The position numbers were made by a program, and so were the translations under genes. Below, one piece after another: positions 21,250 to 31,316 of a stretch of DNA of 64,000 bases (position 1 is its first letter; each line of letters opens with the position of its first letter). The stretch comes from Prorocentrum cordatum (taxonomy: Eukaryota > Sar > Dinophyceae > Prorocentrales > Prorocentraceae). The DNA lies in contig CAUYUJ010016364.1 of the NCBI GenBank assembly GCA_963575745.1, forward strand, positions 132,501-196,500, written 5' to 3'. The notes beneath the pieces are model-generated. The model did not search any database. It had not been told where the DNA came from and saw only the letters and a list, made by a program, of their open reading frames with translations.

Positions 21250-21327
21250 GCTCCAGCGCCGGCGCAAGCCCCAGTCGCATTTAACATTGTGCCCGCCGAT
21301 GATGACAGGACAAGGGGGGCAGGGCAG
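21250..21327 (+). CDS. Coding segment H, 26-codon micro-exon
   Basis: Flanked by GCTGCAG and by CAG followed by GTAGCA. Length is a multiple of three. Reads APAPAQAPVAFNIVPADDDR. Evidence rests on the splice borders and composition only. Confidence 0.3.
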
Positions 21328-21365
21328 GTAGCACGCCTGCTGCGGTTGGCGTTTATTTTTGTTGT

Positions 21366-21366
21366 T

Positions 21367-21400
<34 letters not shown>
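21366..21400. repeat. (CT)n microsatellite
   Basis: A short CT run, the pyrimidine counterpart of the GA runs at 16,170 and 24,060. Confidence 0.9.
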
Positions 21401-21401
<1 letters not shown>

Positions 21402-22446
21402 TTCCCCCTCACGCACGCGCGCACTCTCTCTATCCTTCTCCCTTTCTTCATCTGTCGCCGCGCCTGCATCGTGCTTCCTACATTAGCGGGGCTTTCACCG
21501 ACATTGGAAGCGTAGGGGCGTATTCTGCCCAGACTGGCTCCAGGCTCCAAGTATGCAGCGGCATGTCCAAAGTTGCGATTGATGGTGGAAAGTGGCCACG
21601 TCCGTGTGTTCGCGAGATCCACAAGTCATCTCTGCGTCGGAACGGTCCTTGTGCAAGTGTAAATCCAGTGGCCCTTGTCGTCACGGCGTTGCTGCTGGCC
21701 ACGCCGTCGATCCCAGTGGACCGATTCAAGTTCCTTCCCCTTTTCTCCACCCCAACCCCCAACAGCCTCCTCATCTTCCTCGGGGGGGAGGGATTTGGCT
21801 TGGTTGTCTCAAGGCCGAAAATTGCGACCCCCGAAATTTCGAGATGGCCCCAGAAGTTATCCAATGTGGCTATCCCAGGAGGGGGCACAATGGTTCAGAA
21901 CAACATGTTGACCGTTCTCGCTGGAGCGGGCGCTGGGCGCCCTTCAGGATCTCTCTGGAGGGCGGTTGTGGACGTCCTTTGGGCCATCCAGTGTTCCCCG
22001 AGGTCGTCGAGGGCATCCCGAACGGGCTGTACGAGGGTCGTCAGAGGGCTCCCGGAACCCCGGGGCGCCCCTATACCTTCACGGGGGCCCCGGATGGGCC
22101 CCGGGGCGCCCCCAAATTGTGAACCGCTTAAATCCTCCACGTCGGGCTTGGAGGGCCCCAGCTGTCCCAGGAGGCGTTCGAGAGGGTTCCCGAGAGGGCC
22201 CCATCAGCCCATGATGGCGTGGGCCTTATGTGCCTGATGGGCCCCTGGGTCCTCATGATTTCATTAGAGCTCCGGGGGCCTTGTGAACTTTACGGGTGTA
22301 TGAGCCCTGTGGGGCCATATGAACCGCATGAGCCCAATGATGGCTCCCATGGTGCCCATGGAGTGTCAATTGGGTTTTCGATCGCGTGTTGCTCGGGCGT
22401 CTCATCGGGCTGCTCCCTGGCGTGATGTCATCAGCGGGGCCGCAGG
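21401..22446. other. Spacer, mostly without recognisable coding
   Basis: Short ORFs in all frames. 21,900-22,440 is rich in ATGGGCC/GGGCCCC motifs. A Cys-rich stretch (SERSLCKCKSSGPCRHG) at about 21,640-21,690 could be a further exon but has no clear borders. A GCCGCAG acceptor lies at the right end. Confidence 0.35.
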
Positions 22447-23200
22447 GTGCCAGTGCCACCCCCGCCGCCGCAGCAGCCCCCGTCGCCAGCCCCAGCCGCG
22501 GCCGGCGCAGCAGGGGCGGAACCTTACGTAGATTTAACACGCACGATCTACATTGCCGGCCTTCTCCACCAGATTCACGGGTGCATTGAGGACATGAGGA
22601 ACGTGCTAGTTGGTTGGAAACAGTTGGAGGACCAGTTGAAACATGTGTGTCTGATGCTTTCGCGGCCTTTTCATCGGCAGCGTCTCATGGAGACGTGTTT
22701 CGCCACTCCGCCTGGCATTCATTTTCGAGATGTTTTTACCAACTTCAACGCTCGAGTTTACGAAGGTCGGTGGGGGAGTTTTGTGCGTGCTGCGGGACAC
22801 ACTTTGGGGGTGGAGCGGGAGCTGCGGTTCGGTTGGTCGGTGGAACGTTTCAAGCTCGCCCGCTCCCAGCCAGATGAAAGAGACACAGAGCGTGTCAAAA
22901 TTGATGTAGTCGACGCAGCAATAAAATCATTATTCTTCTGGGGGTATTTGACGATGGTGGACGTCGTGATGGAAATGTTCGAACACATAGAGGGCTGGGC
23001 AGAAGGATGTTCTTGCCATTGGAAGCCCGCGCGTGTCCAGGGCCCCGCGAGATGGGATGCCAGGCGAAAGCGCGCCCGAGGGCGTGATAATACCAAAAAT
23101 AATTGTCCCTTGAAAGGGTGCCGCGCCCCAGAAATGGCTGCCGGCGCATTGGCCGAACTTATCAATTCGTTGTTGTGCAAAGCGAACACACATGTGTCTA
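22447..23200 (+). CDS. Coding segment I with Cys/His cluster
   Basis: Begins after GGGGCCGCAGG. A Pro/Ala-rich stretch of about 27 residues leads into GAEPYVDLTRTIYIAGLLHQ, IHGCIEDMRNVLVGWKQLED, THFRDVFTNFNARVY-like sequence and a helical run (VKIDVVDAAIKSLFFWGYLT, MVDVVMEMFEHIEGWAEGCS). It then has a Cys/His group: CSCH, a basic stretch (RRKRARGRDN) and CPLKGCRAPEMAAG. The spacing suggests a metal-binding or nucleic-acid-binding knuckle. I recall similar CPxKGxRxPE segments in multi-copy dinoflagellate proteins, but no alignment was made. The coding frame changes near 23,205. Confidence 0.5.
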
Positions 23201-23204
23201 CTAG

Positions 23205-23638
23205 GCCAACGCCATCTTCCGCATGCCCCTTCCCTGAAGCGATTGGACGTTTTTTGTGTGGCGAAGCAGTTGTTGGTTTCCTCCCTTCCCTGTTTGGCAA
23301 TTGACTCTGCAAGTGACGGCTGGTTGGCTGGTTGGTTGGATGAGAACCCAGCTTCACGGAAGTTTGGCGACTTTGTGAGCTAACCTCAATGGGTTATGCG
23401 TGGAAGCGCGTTTCGCAGCCTGGCGGCCTTGCAAGGAACCGGCGGATTGCTGGACCCGCACGTGTTGGCTCTGAACGAAGTTGAGAAAGGTTTGGTCATG
23501 GCGGATTTTGCACGGGCCCGCCGCCACGTAGTGTTCTATGCGATGGCTGTCGCCCCCCCCGCCCCCCCCTTCCCGAATATTATTGGAACATGTGAATGTA
23601 TTGTTTTCCAGGGCTTCAGGGGCGCGTGCGCCCACTAG
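23205..23638 (+). pseudogene. Coding segment J with in-frame stop
   Basis: In the next frame sense continues as PHAPSLKRLDVFCVAKQLLV, SSLPCLAIDSASDGWLAGWL and DENPASRKFGDFVS, then a TAA at 23,381-23,383. It goes on as SAFRSLAALQGTGGLLDPHV, LALNEVEKGLVMADFARARR and HVVFYAMAVA to about 23,560. A C-run lies at 23,552-23,571. The stop plus the frame change upstream mean the segment cannot be translated as it stands. Confidence 0.45.
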
Positions 23639-23639
23639 A

Positions 23640-24060
23640 CCTTTCGGCCTGCATGGGTTCGCCTGTCTGGGGATGTAGGTGGAAGAGGCGTTCTCCATAG
23701 AGAGAGAGTGACAGATAGCGAGAGAACGAAGAGTCCTTAAACGTTCGTTTTCCTCGTGTCCTTAAGCGTCCGTTTTCGTCGTGTCCTTAAGCGTTTGTTT
23801 TCCTCGTGCCCTTAAGCGCCAGTTCTCCTCGTGTCCTTAAGCGCCCGTTTTCCTTGTGTGCTTAAGCGTCCGTTTTCCTCGTGCCCTGACGCATCAATAG
23901 TCGCACTACCACCGCAGTCCGATGCCGCCCTGGGCATGCACCTTTTTTCAGCATGCGTTCTCAAGTGGTTAGCCTTTCGGGGGCATCCCTGCATGGGTTA
24001 GCCTGTCTGGGGATGCAGGTGGAGGAGGCGTTTTCCATAGAGAGCGCGAGGGATAGTGAG
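23640..24060. repeat. Duplicated flanks around a CCTTAAGCGTCC minisatellite
   Basis: Two copies of an 85-90 bp block (CTGTCTGGGGATG, AGGTGGA, GAGGCGTT, TCCATAGAGAGxG) at 23,642-23,730 and 23,975-24,065 enclose six 25-bp units of CCTTAAGCGTCCGTTTTCCT at 23,737-23,885. The tail is CAATAGTCGCACTACCACCG (23,894-23,913). The minisatellite and its tail recur at 60,055-60,374. Confidence 0.85.
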
Positions 24061-24120
24061 AGAACGAGAGAGAGAACTGACAGAGAGAGAGAGAGAAGAA
24101 CAATGAACTATATGTTCAGA

Positions 24121-24805
24121 CAGGGCTCTTTTACGACACCTTTGCCCGCAACTGGCGGGCAGGCGGATTTTACGGCCAAGTCCGCATATTGGAATCAATT
24201 GCCGTGGTCCTTATTCGGAAGTGCGCATCCCGATGAGCAAACGGCCCGCGCTTGCGCCGTCAAGTCCCTCAGGTTGTACGAGATATCAGGGGAAGAGGCC
24301 ACGCAGCACTGGCTTGTCCGTCTGTTGTGTATTCCTGGGACCCCTGGGCATGCAGACATGGAGTCTTTCATTTCGGGCAGTTCGAGGGAAGGCTTGGCAG
24401 TGCTAGAGCCGCTCGCGGCCAGAATGTTTTTCCCCTTCGTCGTGGAAAGGTGGATCGAATCGAGGCACGCATTGGCGAAGAGGTTCTTTGTCAACGCCCC
24501 TAACGCCACAGCTCTGCATCTTGGCTTTCGTTTTGTATTGCCGCAAGTGAAGGATATTATTCTCAATGCTGCTTTCCAGGGGTCCTTCAAGACACTCGCA
24601 GAATGCTGCGCCCAGGCCAAGACAGCGAACACTGTCGTGCGCAAAATGGGCTTGTATGGGCACCCCGGGATCCAAGAGCTCCTCGCGCGATCAAGTCTTC
24701 GAGAGTTGAACCGCTCTCTCCGTCCTGATGTTGTCAAGGTGCTATGTCATGGAGCTTCGCTCGTGCCATCCCACGGCCTTCGCTGCATTTGTAGCGGGTC
24801 TGGAT
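24121..24805 (+). CDS. Coding segment K
   Basis: After ATATGTTCAG the frame reads FTAKSAYWNQLPWSLFGSAH, AVKSLRLYEISGEEATQHWL, VRLLCIPGTPGHADMESFIS, PFVVERWIESRHALAKRFFV and NATALHLGFRFVLPQVKDII. It loses conviction after LNRSLRPDVVK (about 24,740), where a neighbouring frame (MLSRCYVMELRSCHPTAFAA) becomes plausible. The ERWIExRHAL stretch, an acidic residue followed by a His in a helix, is reminiscent of the last catalytic region of some DDE transposases, but no Asp partners were identified, so I do not assign that function. One of the longest clean segments of the region. Confidence 0.5.
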
Positions 24806-24944
24806 GATACGTGGCCCCCGCAATTGCGGATCAGAGTGAGGGCCCAAGAGGGCCCCGAGACGGCTCCAAAAGGGCTTCGAGCAACATCTTATTTCAACTT
24901 GTCTGTCCCCGTTTCAAGCTTTTGAGTCCGCCTGCTGACTTATG

Positions 24945-25180
24945 GGTTTGCCCCATACTCCAATAGCTCTTGTCTGGATTTGCCCGATACTCCAATATGG
25001 CTTTGCCCGACACTCCAGATATCGCTTTTTGGGGTTTGCCCGATGCCCCAGTATCTGTATTCTGGATTGGCCCGATACCCCAAAATCTCTTTACTGGGTT
25101 TGCCCGGTGCTCTAGCAGCTCTTTTCTGGGTTTGCCCTATCTCTTTTCTTGGTTTGTCCGATATTCAAATAATTCCCTAT
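24945..25180. repeat. 33-bp TTTGCCCGATACTCCAATA repeat, left part
   Basis: About seven diverged units of a TTTGCCCGATACTCCAATA core with a CTTTTCTGGG spacer. Three to four further units lie at 26,425-26,520, on the other side of the satellite element. Confidence 0.8.
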
Positions 25181-25181
25181 C

Positions 25182-26062
25182 ATCCTGTGGTGTTGGGTCC
25201 TCGTTTTGAAAGGACGGTGCCCCCGCGTTCCTCCTCCTTTTTGCTCCTCCCCCTCCTTTATCCTCCTATCATCCTCGTCGTCGTCATCATAAGCATCATC
25301 ATCATCGTCATCAGCATCAACACCATGGCCACCATCTTAACTGGGAGTATCCCGCGCCCCGAGGACACCACAGAAAAGTACCACACTGCGCGTGGTACTT
25401 TTGGCTGCCCGCGCCCCGGGGACACCACAGAAAAGTACCGCACTGCGTGTGGTACTTTTGGTTGTTAGGTAGCATGAGCGCACGTGTAGACACCAGGGCG
25501 TTCAATTTGATAACGACGACAGGGCGTGGTCGAACGTTGTCGTGGCCGATGACGACGACGACGGCGGGGCGTGGTGGAGGCGAGGCGGAGAATGGCGGTG
25601 TGGGGTGTCCCAAGAACAGAGACGAACACGACGACGACGACGACGAACACGACGACGACGACGACGAGGACGAGGAGGAGGAGGAGGATGACGACGACGA
25701 TGACGACGAGGCTCAGCCGGGGCGGTCATTAGAAGTAATTTCAGCGGCCGTCGACCACGATGATGACGATGATGACGATGACGACGACGACGACGGCGGG
25801 GCGGCCGACTAACCGGAAAGTTCGAACTTTCTGGTCTGTCGTCCGCTCGGCCGTCGACCATGATGACGATGATGACGATGACGACGACGACGGCGGGGCG
25901 GCCGACCAACCGGAAAGTTCGAATTTCCTGGTCGGTCGTCCGCCCGGGCGTCGACCATGATGATGACGATGATGACGATGACGACGACGATGGCGGGGCG
26001 GCCGACCAACCGGAAAGTTCGAACTTTCCGGCCGGTCGTCCGCCCGGCCGTCCGTAACCAGC

Positions 26063-26129
<67 letters not shown>

Positions 26130-26422
26130 CGCGACCACGACCGCGACCCCGACCACGACCACGACCACGTCCACGACCAGGACCACGACGACGACGACGA
26201 CGATCGAAGGCTTCATCGCCCCGTCCACATGCGCCCCCCGCACCCACTTCGGCACGCCTGACACTGTACGAGCGGAACATTGCACATTCGCGCCCGCGTA
26301 AATGTGAACCACAGCGGTGCGCAGGGGGAAGAAAAACCGAAGGGAGCTCCACCGAAGATGACATTCACAATTGCGTTACTTACAACTGCATATGGTTGGG
26401 TCCTTCGCCACTCCAATTCTTT
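25182..26422 (+). mobile_element. Satellite-bearing element, copy 1
   Basis: The left end begins ATCCTGTGGTGTTGGG, then CTCGTTTT and a CCTCCTCC/ATCATC tract. Two copies of a block with GAAAAGTACC and GTGGTACTTT follow (25,370-25,465), then GAC-rich DNA, about three 100-bp palindromic units (25,750-26,055), a (GAC)n run and a right end with CATATGGTTGGGTCCTTCGC. Both ends recur at 51.9-54.9 kb and, diverged, at 42.2-43.9 kb. It carries no protein. It is flanked on both sides by the 33-bp repeat, as if inserted into it. Confidence 0.6.
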
Positions 26423-26424
26423 TT

Positions 26425-26525
26425 TTCTGGGTTTGCCCGATACTCCAATATGTGTTTGCCCCAAACTCCACTATCGTCATTTCTGGGTTTGCCCGATTCT
26501 CAAGGGTTTGCCCGAGTCCGGGGCC
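26425..26525. repeat. 33-bp TTTGCCCGATACTCCAATA repeat, right part
   Basis: Continuation of the array at 24,945-25,180. Confidence 0.8.
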
Positions 26526-26723
26526 ATGGCCGCTTTTCGGGCACATGGTTCAGCTCCCCATTTCGTGGGTTTCCTTCCTCCTCCTCGTCCTCGCCATGTT
26601 GCTCTGGCGAATAACTGCCCGAATTTCCGCCCCGAGTTTCGGCCGCTTTCGCAGGACATACGTTTTGCTGGAAACCGTGGTTTCTGTTTCTAGGCGGGCC
26701 TCTAACGTTCAGATCCCTCCCAG

Positions 26724-26990
26724 ACAACGCGCCTCAGAAACCGCTAGCCGCCAGAAGCCTGGAGGCCCCGCATGGGGGGGCTGGCGCATTTCACGTGGAC
26801 GGGGGCACGCTTTTCCAGCCGTTACCCCCAAACGAGCCGCCTCCACCGCCTCCTCCACGGCCCCCGCCGCCAGCAGCGGGCCCGCTGGCGGACCAAGCTG
26901 CGGAACCCAGTGCCGCGGGCGCGGTGATAGACGAGATGGTGGCGTTAGAGGGCGTGGAAGATGATGCAGCCACGGATGCGGCCGAGCCGG
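26724..26990 (+). CDS. Coding segment L, Pro-rich and acidic exon
   Basis: The left border is ATCCCTCCCAG and the right border GCCGG followed by GTGAGG, both good splice consensus. It reads NAPQKPLAARSLEAPHGGAG, VDGGTLFQPLPPNEPPPP, then a Pro/Ala linker and an acidic end (VIDEMVALEGVEDDAATDAA). A flexible, probably disordered region between globular parts of the long protein. Confidence 0.45.
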
Positions 26991-27867
26991 GTGAGGCGTC
27001 TCGGGCAGGGAGGGCAGGGAACGAGGCACCTTTCTCGTGGTCTGTATGGTAATACTTCGGGCGATTCCCTCTCGAGCTCCAGCGCGCAGGAGCTCCATGC
27101 CCTCGTTGAGCTCTCGTGCGGCTGCCTGGGCTTTTCCTGGCCGTCTCCGGGGCCAGAGGAAGATCCCCCAATGGGTTCAAGAGGGCCCCGAGAAGCCCCC
27201 CCCGTGGAGGTACCCAACGAATCCCCCCAGGACGGGGAGGACAGAGGAGGGTGGGACGGGGAGGGAAACGAACGACTCAACAGAGTGTAGGGAGGACAGA
27301 GGAGCTTGGGGCGGGGAGGGAAACGAACGACTCACCAGGTGAGTCCCTAGGTTTTTTCCCTCCTCTTCCTGCCCCCTCGTCCTCAGGGGGTTTCCCGCGG
27401 CGCCCCCCGCCCACCTCGTCCTCCTTCGGGGGATCGTTCGGCCCCCCGCCCGTCTTCATCCTCGGGTGAATCGTTCGGCTCCCTCGTTTTGCTTTCCTGG
27501 TCCGCGGGCGGCGAAAAAACGGGCCACACGTCGTCATGGCAGGTTCGGGTTTTCCCTTTTGCGCATGATTGCTATAAGGACCCCCTGTAATTCCGATCGG
27601 CACGGACGGACATTGCCAGGTGGTTTGCAAGACGTTGCAGGGCCGTTTGCAGGGCCGTTTGACCAACATTGCATGATGTTTGTTATTTGGTTTCGTTGCA
27701 AGGTCTTCGCAGGGTCATTGCGGGGGTCTTCGCAGGGCATTGCAAGGGTCTGTGCAATTGTTCTTTGTTTCACGCAGTGTTTTTTATTTTTTGACAGTTC
27801 TCACCCCGTCTGTGCACCACTCTTGTCTGAAAGTTCCCGCTCCCATATCCCAGAGGGGTAGGGGCAG
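26991..27867. other. Probable intron
   Basis: Contains two copies of a GGACAGAGGA and GGGGAGGGAAACGAACGACT block (27,237-27,340) and TTGCAGGG/TTGCAAG repeats (27,610-27,755). It ends with GGGGTAGGGGCAG before segment M. Confidence 0.45.
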
Positions 27868-28199
27868 GTGGAGGCGGCGCCGCTTGCCGAAGAGCCGCCA
27901 GCTGGAGCCATAGACGCTTGCGGGCAGGTGTTGTCTCGTGTAATGGGCATTGCAGCTGTGCAGTATTTGAAGATGTTGACGAACGAGCCCGAGTATGAGA
28001 AGGCGGTATTTTCATTTGGCCCTTTCTTGACTACTGCTCCAGACGTGTTCACATCGTACTTGGCGGATGTGTTCGATCCTTGCCGGAAGAATGGGCCCCA
28101 GCCGGTCGCGGGGGGGGGGGTGGGGGCAGGCAGGCGCGGTGCCAGACTGGAGGGCAGTGAGGGCACGCGGGCAAAACTAGCATTATATGCCAGACGCAA
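27868..28199 (+). CDS. Coding segment M
   Basis: Begins after GGGGCAG. Reads VEAAPLAEEPPAGAIDACGQ, VLSRVMGIAAVQYLKMLTNE, PEYEKAVFSFGPFLTTAPDV and FTSYLADVFDPCRKNG, then crosses a run of ten G (about 28,110-28,119) into a Gly/Arg-rich part ending at CGCAAGTAAG. The G-run is a likely site for length error. A further coding-like stretch (ASLNVRTWIGIRGDLFRGRA) follows at 28,221-28,330 in another frame. Confidence 0.45.
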
Positions 28200-28358
28200 G
28201 TAAGTTTGTCTTTTGCGCAGGCGTCGCTGAATGTACGCACTTGGATTGGCATTCGCGGTGACCTGTTCAGGGGCAGAGCCTTTTCGTGTCTTCCCACGAC
28301 AATGGTCGCTTGGATAATGGGTAGTGTGGGCAGGTCGCCCCTTTGCTGCCAGCGGGCA

Positions 28359-29057
28359 GATTCGAGCTCGAGCCCGTGCCCCCGCCTCCCTGCGAGATCC
28401 TGGATGCGCCGGCGCAGCCCGCTGGCCGCAAGAATCTATTCTTCTTTACCGCGCAGCGTGCCACCCCTGAGTGCGTGAAGTTGCCGCCCGGCGCAAAGCG
28501 TCTCAGAGCTGCCAACGCAGATGCTGGCTCAGGTGCTCTGCTTTATATCAGGGAGTGCCCTTTAGTTGAATATAACAAGGCGGCCAAAATTGTCCGCGTC
28601 GCTTTAGAGATGGACGATGGGGGGGCCCAAACACCCGCATATGAGCGCCCCTCTTCCCTGCCACATTCCCCACCGAGGATTGAGGCGGATGGGGAGTGGG
28701 GCACGGATGGGCAGAGGGCTCGTTTGTTCGCGTGTTTTTCGGCCCCCCGCGATGGCCAAGGCGCCGATGCCGACGGCTTGATGGTGCTGTCGTCGAATTT
28801 CCTTGCGCGCCCGGACATCAGGACTCTCTGTGCCTGGCAGCCCGCAAGCGCTTTGCATTATTATTTCCAAGGCGTGTCCGTTCCAGTTGCGCAGTCGCAG
28901 GCTGGCCAATTATTGCTCCAGTCGGCGTTGAATGCGAGGCGTTTGGAGGGTGGTCAATTTGTCTTGGATGCGTCTGGGGAGTATGGGCCCGATATGATGG
29001 AGGTTGGGCGGATGCGTCGGCTTCGCCGTGACCGCCTGCACCCGCATGGAAGGGCAT
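28359..29057 (+). CDS. Coding segment N
   Basis: After CTGCCAGCGGGCAG the frame reads FELEPVPPPPCEILDAPAQP, AGRKNLFFFTAQRATPECVK, LLYIRECPLVEYNKAAKIVR, DGLMVLSSNFLARPDIRTLC, LHYYFQGVSVPVAQSQAGQL and GGQFVLDASGEYGPDMMEVG. Sense weakens after about 29,020 and the frame stops at 29,057-29,059. Globular, mixed composition; family unknown. Confidence 0.5.
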
Positions 29058-29249
29058 GAAAACCCATGGGGCGTGGAGCAGGCATCCTCCTCGTGGCCCG
29101 ACGCGGCCCGTCGTGCCAATGCGGGGCTGCTCGATCGCGGCTCTGGTGCAATATATTCGAGCCCTGGCTCTGCGCGGTGACAGACGTCATCATGCCTTGG
29201 ACGGCCTCGCGCTCCAGCTCGCATCAAAGCATATGCCGGGCGCTCCATT

Positions 29250-30667
29250 CGCTTGAGCAGCGGGTATTTGAACAACACAACAGGCTTTCTTCGACACGCA
29301 CATCCGCAAACGAGGTGACCTATCAGTTTACCGAGTTCGGTTTGCAGACGTTTCAAATGGCGCATAATATCAAGCCCGTCCGTTTTCTGAGGACGCCGCG
29401 GCCGGGGGTGCCCTTGCAAGACCGATCTTATTTCGAGTTGTTGATGATGATGGATTCCGAGGGCTGGGTTTGCGAGCTGTGCGCACGTTCCAAAGATGCC
29501 GTTCCTTACGTCGTCGGCCAGTCCAAGACTTGGTATTTGAAGGACGCCCAAACATCGCTGCAACCTTTGTATCTGCGGGCGCTCTTGACAGCTGCCGACC
29601 ACAAACAGCCCGTGCAGGCTTTCCGGGCACCGGCTTATTACAAGTGCATCTTGCAGGGCAAGGCGTACGTTCCGAAGCCGCGTCGGCAGTGCGGGCCATT
29701 CTGCATAGAGCCAGCGCGCGAGGGTTTAGCCGCGCTTGCACCGCCAGTGCCCGCCGCTGCACGGGGCCGCGGGGCCGCCCGGGGCCCTTGCAGGGGCGGC
29801 CGGCGGCGGCGGGCCGTGGAAATTCCAGGGGCAGCGTTGGCGCTTGATCTTGAGACATCCGATGTTTCCGATCACCCCAGTCTGTTGGATATGCTCCCGC
29901 ACGATGAGGACTCGATCGATATGTGTGCTGTCGCAGGTTCCGCCGACGACCGAGTTTATCTTGTTACTTGCCCTGCCGCCAGTATGTTGCCCGCTGGTTG
30001 CCCGCGCAAGTGTCGCGCGAGGTCGCGCCCTTCGGCCGCGCGTGGCGGCACTCGGGTCCACCAAGGTCCGTCTTCAGATTGCACGCGCCGGCTGGCAGTT
30101 CGCCGCTCGGCGGATTCCTTGGGCAAGATGCTGGAGGAAATGGATTTCTCCATGGACGACCCCGCCGAGGGCCCTGCGGCCGAGGCCAGTGGCGCTTCGG
30201 GCGGGCCTGGCGGGGCCGCTGGTGCTGGCGCAGCGGCTAGCAGCGGCGCTGGCGCAGCGGCTAGCAGCGGCGCTGCTGCCGCCGTGATTGCCGATCCCGA
30301 CCACGACGTCTCGGGCTTCAGGTGGCGTCAGATGTTTCAGTTTACTCCGCACTGGAACAGGACAACCGGCCAACAGGCGGGCTGGGAGGTCTTCTGCTAC
30401 CACCCCGACCATGACCAGAGCAAGTGCAGGCGGCGCCGACACTTCGCAGCTCACGGAGGCCCACAGATGACAGAGAGACTCTTGAAGGAGTGGTGCATTC
30501 GCGGCTTGTGCGAGGGGGGCACCGCCGCCCACATGGCTTTGAAAGACCACCCTCCCTACATGGAGCTGGAACAGGCAGATGACCATCCAATACCCGAACA
30601 CTTACTGGACGCGCTTGCTTCCAGCTCGGGCCCAAGCTCCGATGGCAACTCTTCCACTTCCGATTGA
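29250..30667 (+). CDS. Coding segment O: C-terminus with Cys/His domain
   Basis: The frame is open from 29,060, but sense before about 29,250 is better in neighbouring frames. From there it reads ANEVTYQFTEFGLQTFQMAH, YFELLMMMDSEGWVCELCAR, YVVGQSKTWYLKDAQTSLQP and LYLRALLTAADHKQPVQAF, then a Gly/Arg and Ala-rich linker with a duplicated AAASSGAGA unit. The C-terminal domain has QQAGWEVFCYHPDHDQSKCR, RRRHFAAHGGPQMTERLLKE and WCIRGLCEGGTAAHMALKDH, giving C-x2-H, H and C ligands like a small zinc-binding fold. I recall this domain type as highly repeated in dinoflagellate gene sets, function unknown. The stop is at 30,665. Confidence 0.55.
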
Positions 30668-31112
30668 GGGGCCGTCTGCAGGATAGCGCATGGGGACAAA
30701 CATACACGCCAGAGGATGTATTAACTTTCTTCGGTTGCGAGAAGATGAGATTGTATTTCGCATCGGGCCCAGGGGGTCCTTGACTCCCTCTTTCCTTCCC
30801 GTCCTCGTGTTTCTGCCTGTTTCTGAGACCATCCATTCCAGTTTCTCCCAGTTCCTCATGCCCCGTCCCTCGTTCCCCCATCCCTCCTCGTCCGCGTTCG
30901 CCTCCTTCCCCCATCATCCCAATCGCCTTCCCTCGTCCGCCTGTGCGCGGAGGGCGCCGTTCCCGCAACGGCGCCCTTCTTGAGAATGGATCGGTCTCTG
31001 TGGGATCACGTCGCGATGCCCCCCGAATCGGCGCTTCCTTGCACGTGCCCAGCCGGCTGCGGCAAACCCCGCCGCCGTGCCAGCGAGGGGGGCCATCCCG
31101 CATTCATCACAA
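30668..31112. other. 3' flank, no gene
   Basis: T/C-rich DNA at 30,770-30,940, then ordinary GC-rich DNA. A complementary pair GGGCGCCGTT and AACGGCGCCC (30,952-30,976) could fold into a hairpin, possibly near the transcript end. Confidence 0.4.
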
Positions 31113-31151
31113 TTCTTGACGCTTCGCGTATCCCCACCAGCCCATCCAGAA
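31113..31151 (+). repeat. Dispersed 39-bp motif, copy 1 (reference copy)
   Basis: Reads TTCTTGACGCTTCGCGTATC then CCCACCAGCCCATCCAGAA. Related copies lie near 37,007, 46,798, 47,645, 57,295 and 58,850, all on +. Confidence 0.75.
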
Positions 31152-31316
31152 GTAACTCGCGGATATGTGTCGCGAAAGGTTCTCGGATGTCGGTTGAAGC
31201 CATCGTGGGGCTCTCTGGGGGTCCTCGCGGATCCTTTTGGGGCGCTCTTATGCTTGTTACGGGCTCTCGGAGGGCCGGGGGACCTCTGAGGGAAATCATC
31301 GTGCACAGACGTGCAA

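Larger units (their letters stand above)
14867..30667 (+). other. Candidate single long gene with repeat-filled introns
   Basis: At least fourteen coding-like segments, all on + and in an apparently sensible order, lie between the ATG at 14,867 and the TGA at 30,665-30,667. The gaps hold microsatellites, minisatellites and one 1.2-kb satellite element. I infer one transcription unit from strand, spacing, several good GT/AG borders and the lack of another start-like region. Frame changes at 15,540, 18,010, 23,205 and 28,200-29,250 and an in-frame TAA at 23,381 argue that this copy is damaged, or that some borders are non-canonical introns. Two or more adjacent genes remain possible. Confidence 0.35.

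Noticed and set aside
28200-28220. A perfect-looking 21-nt intron (GTAAGT, pyrimidines, CAG)
   Set aside because: Removing it leads to a TGA three codons later, and such a short spliceosomal intron is not known in this group. I treat the place as a frame break.
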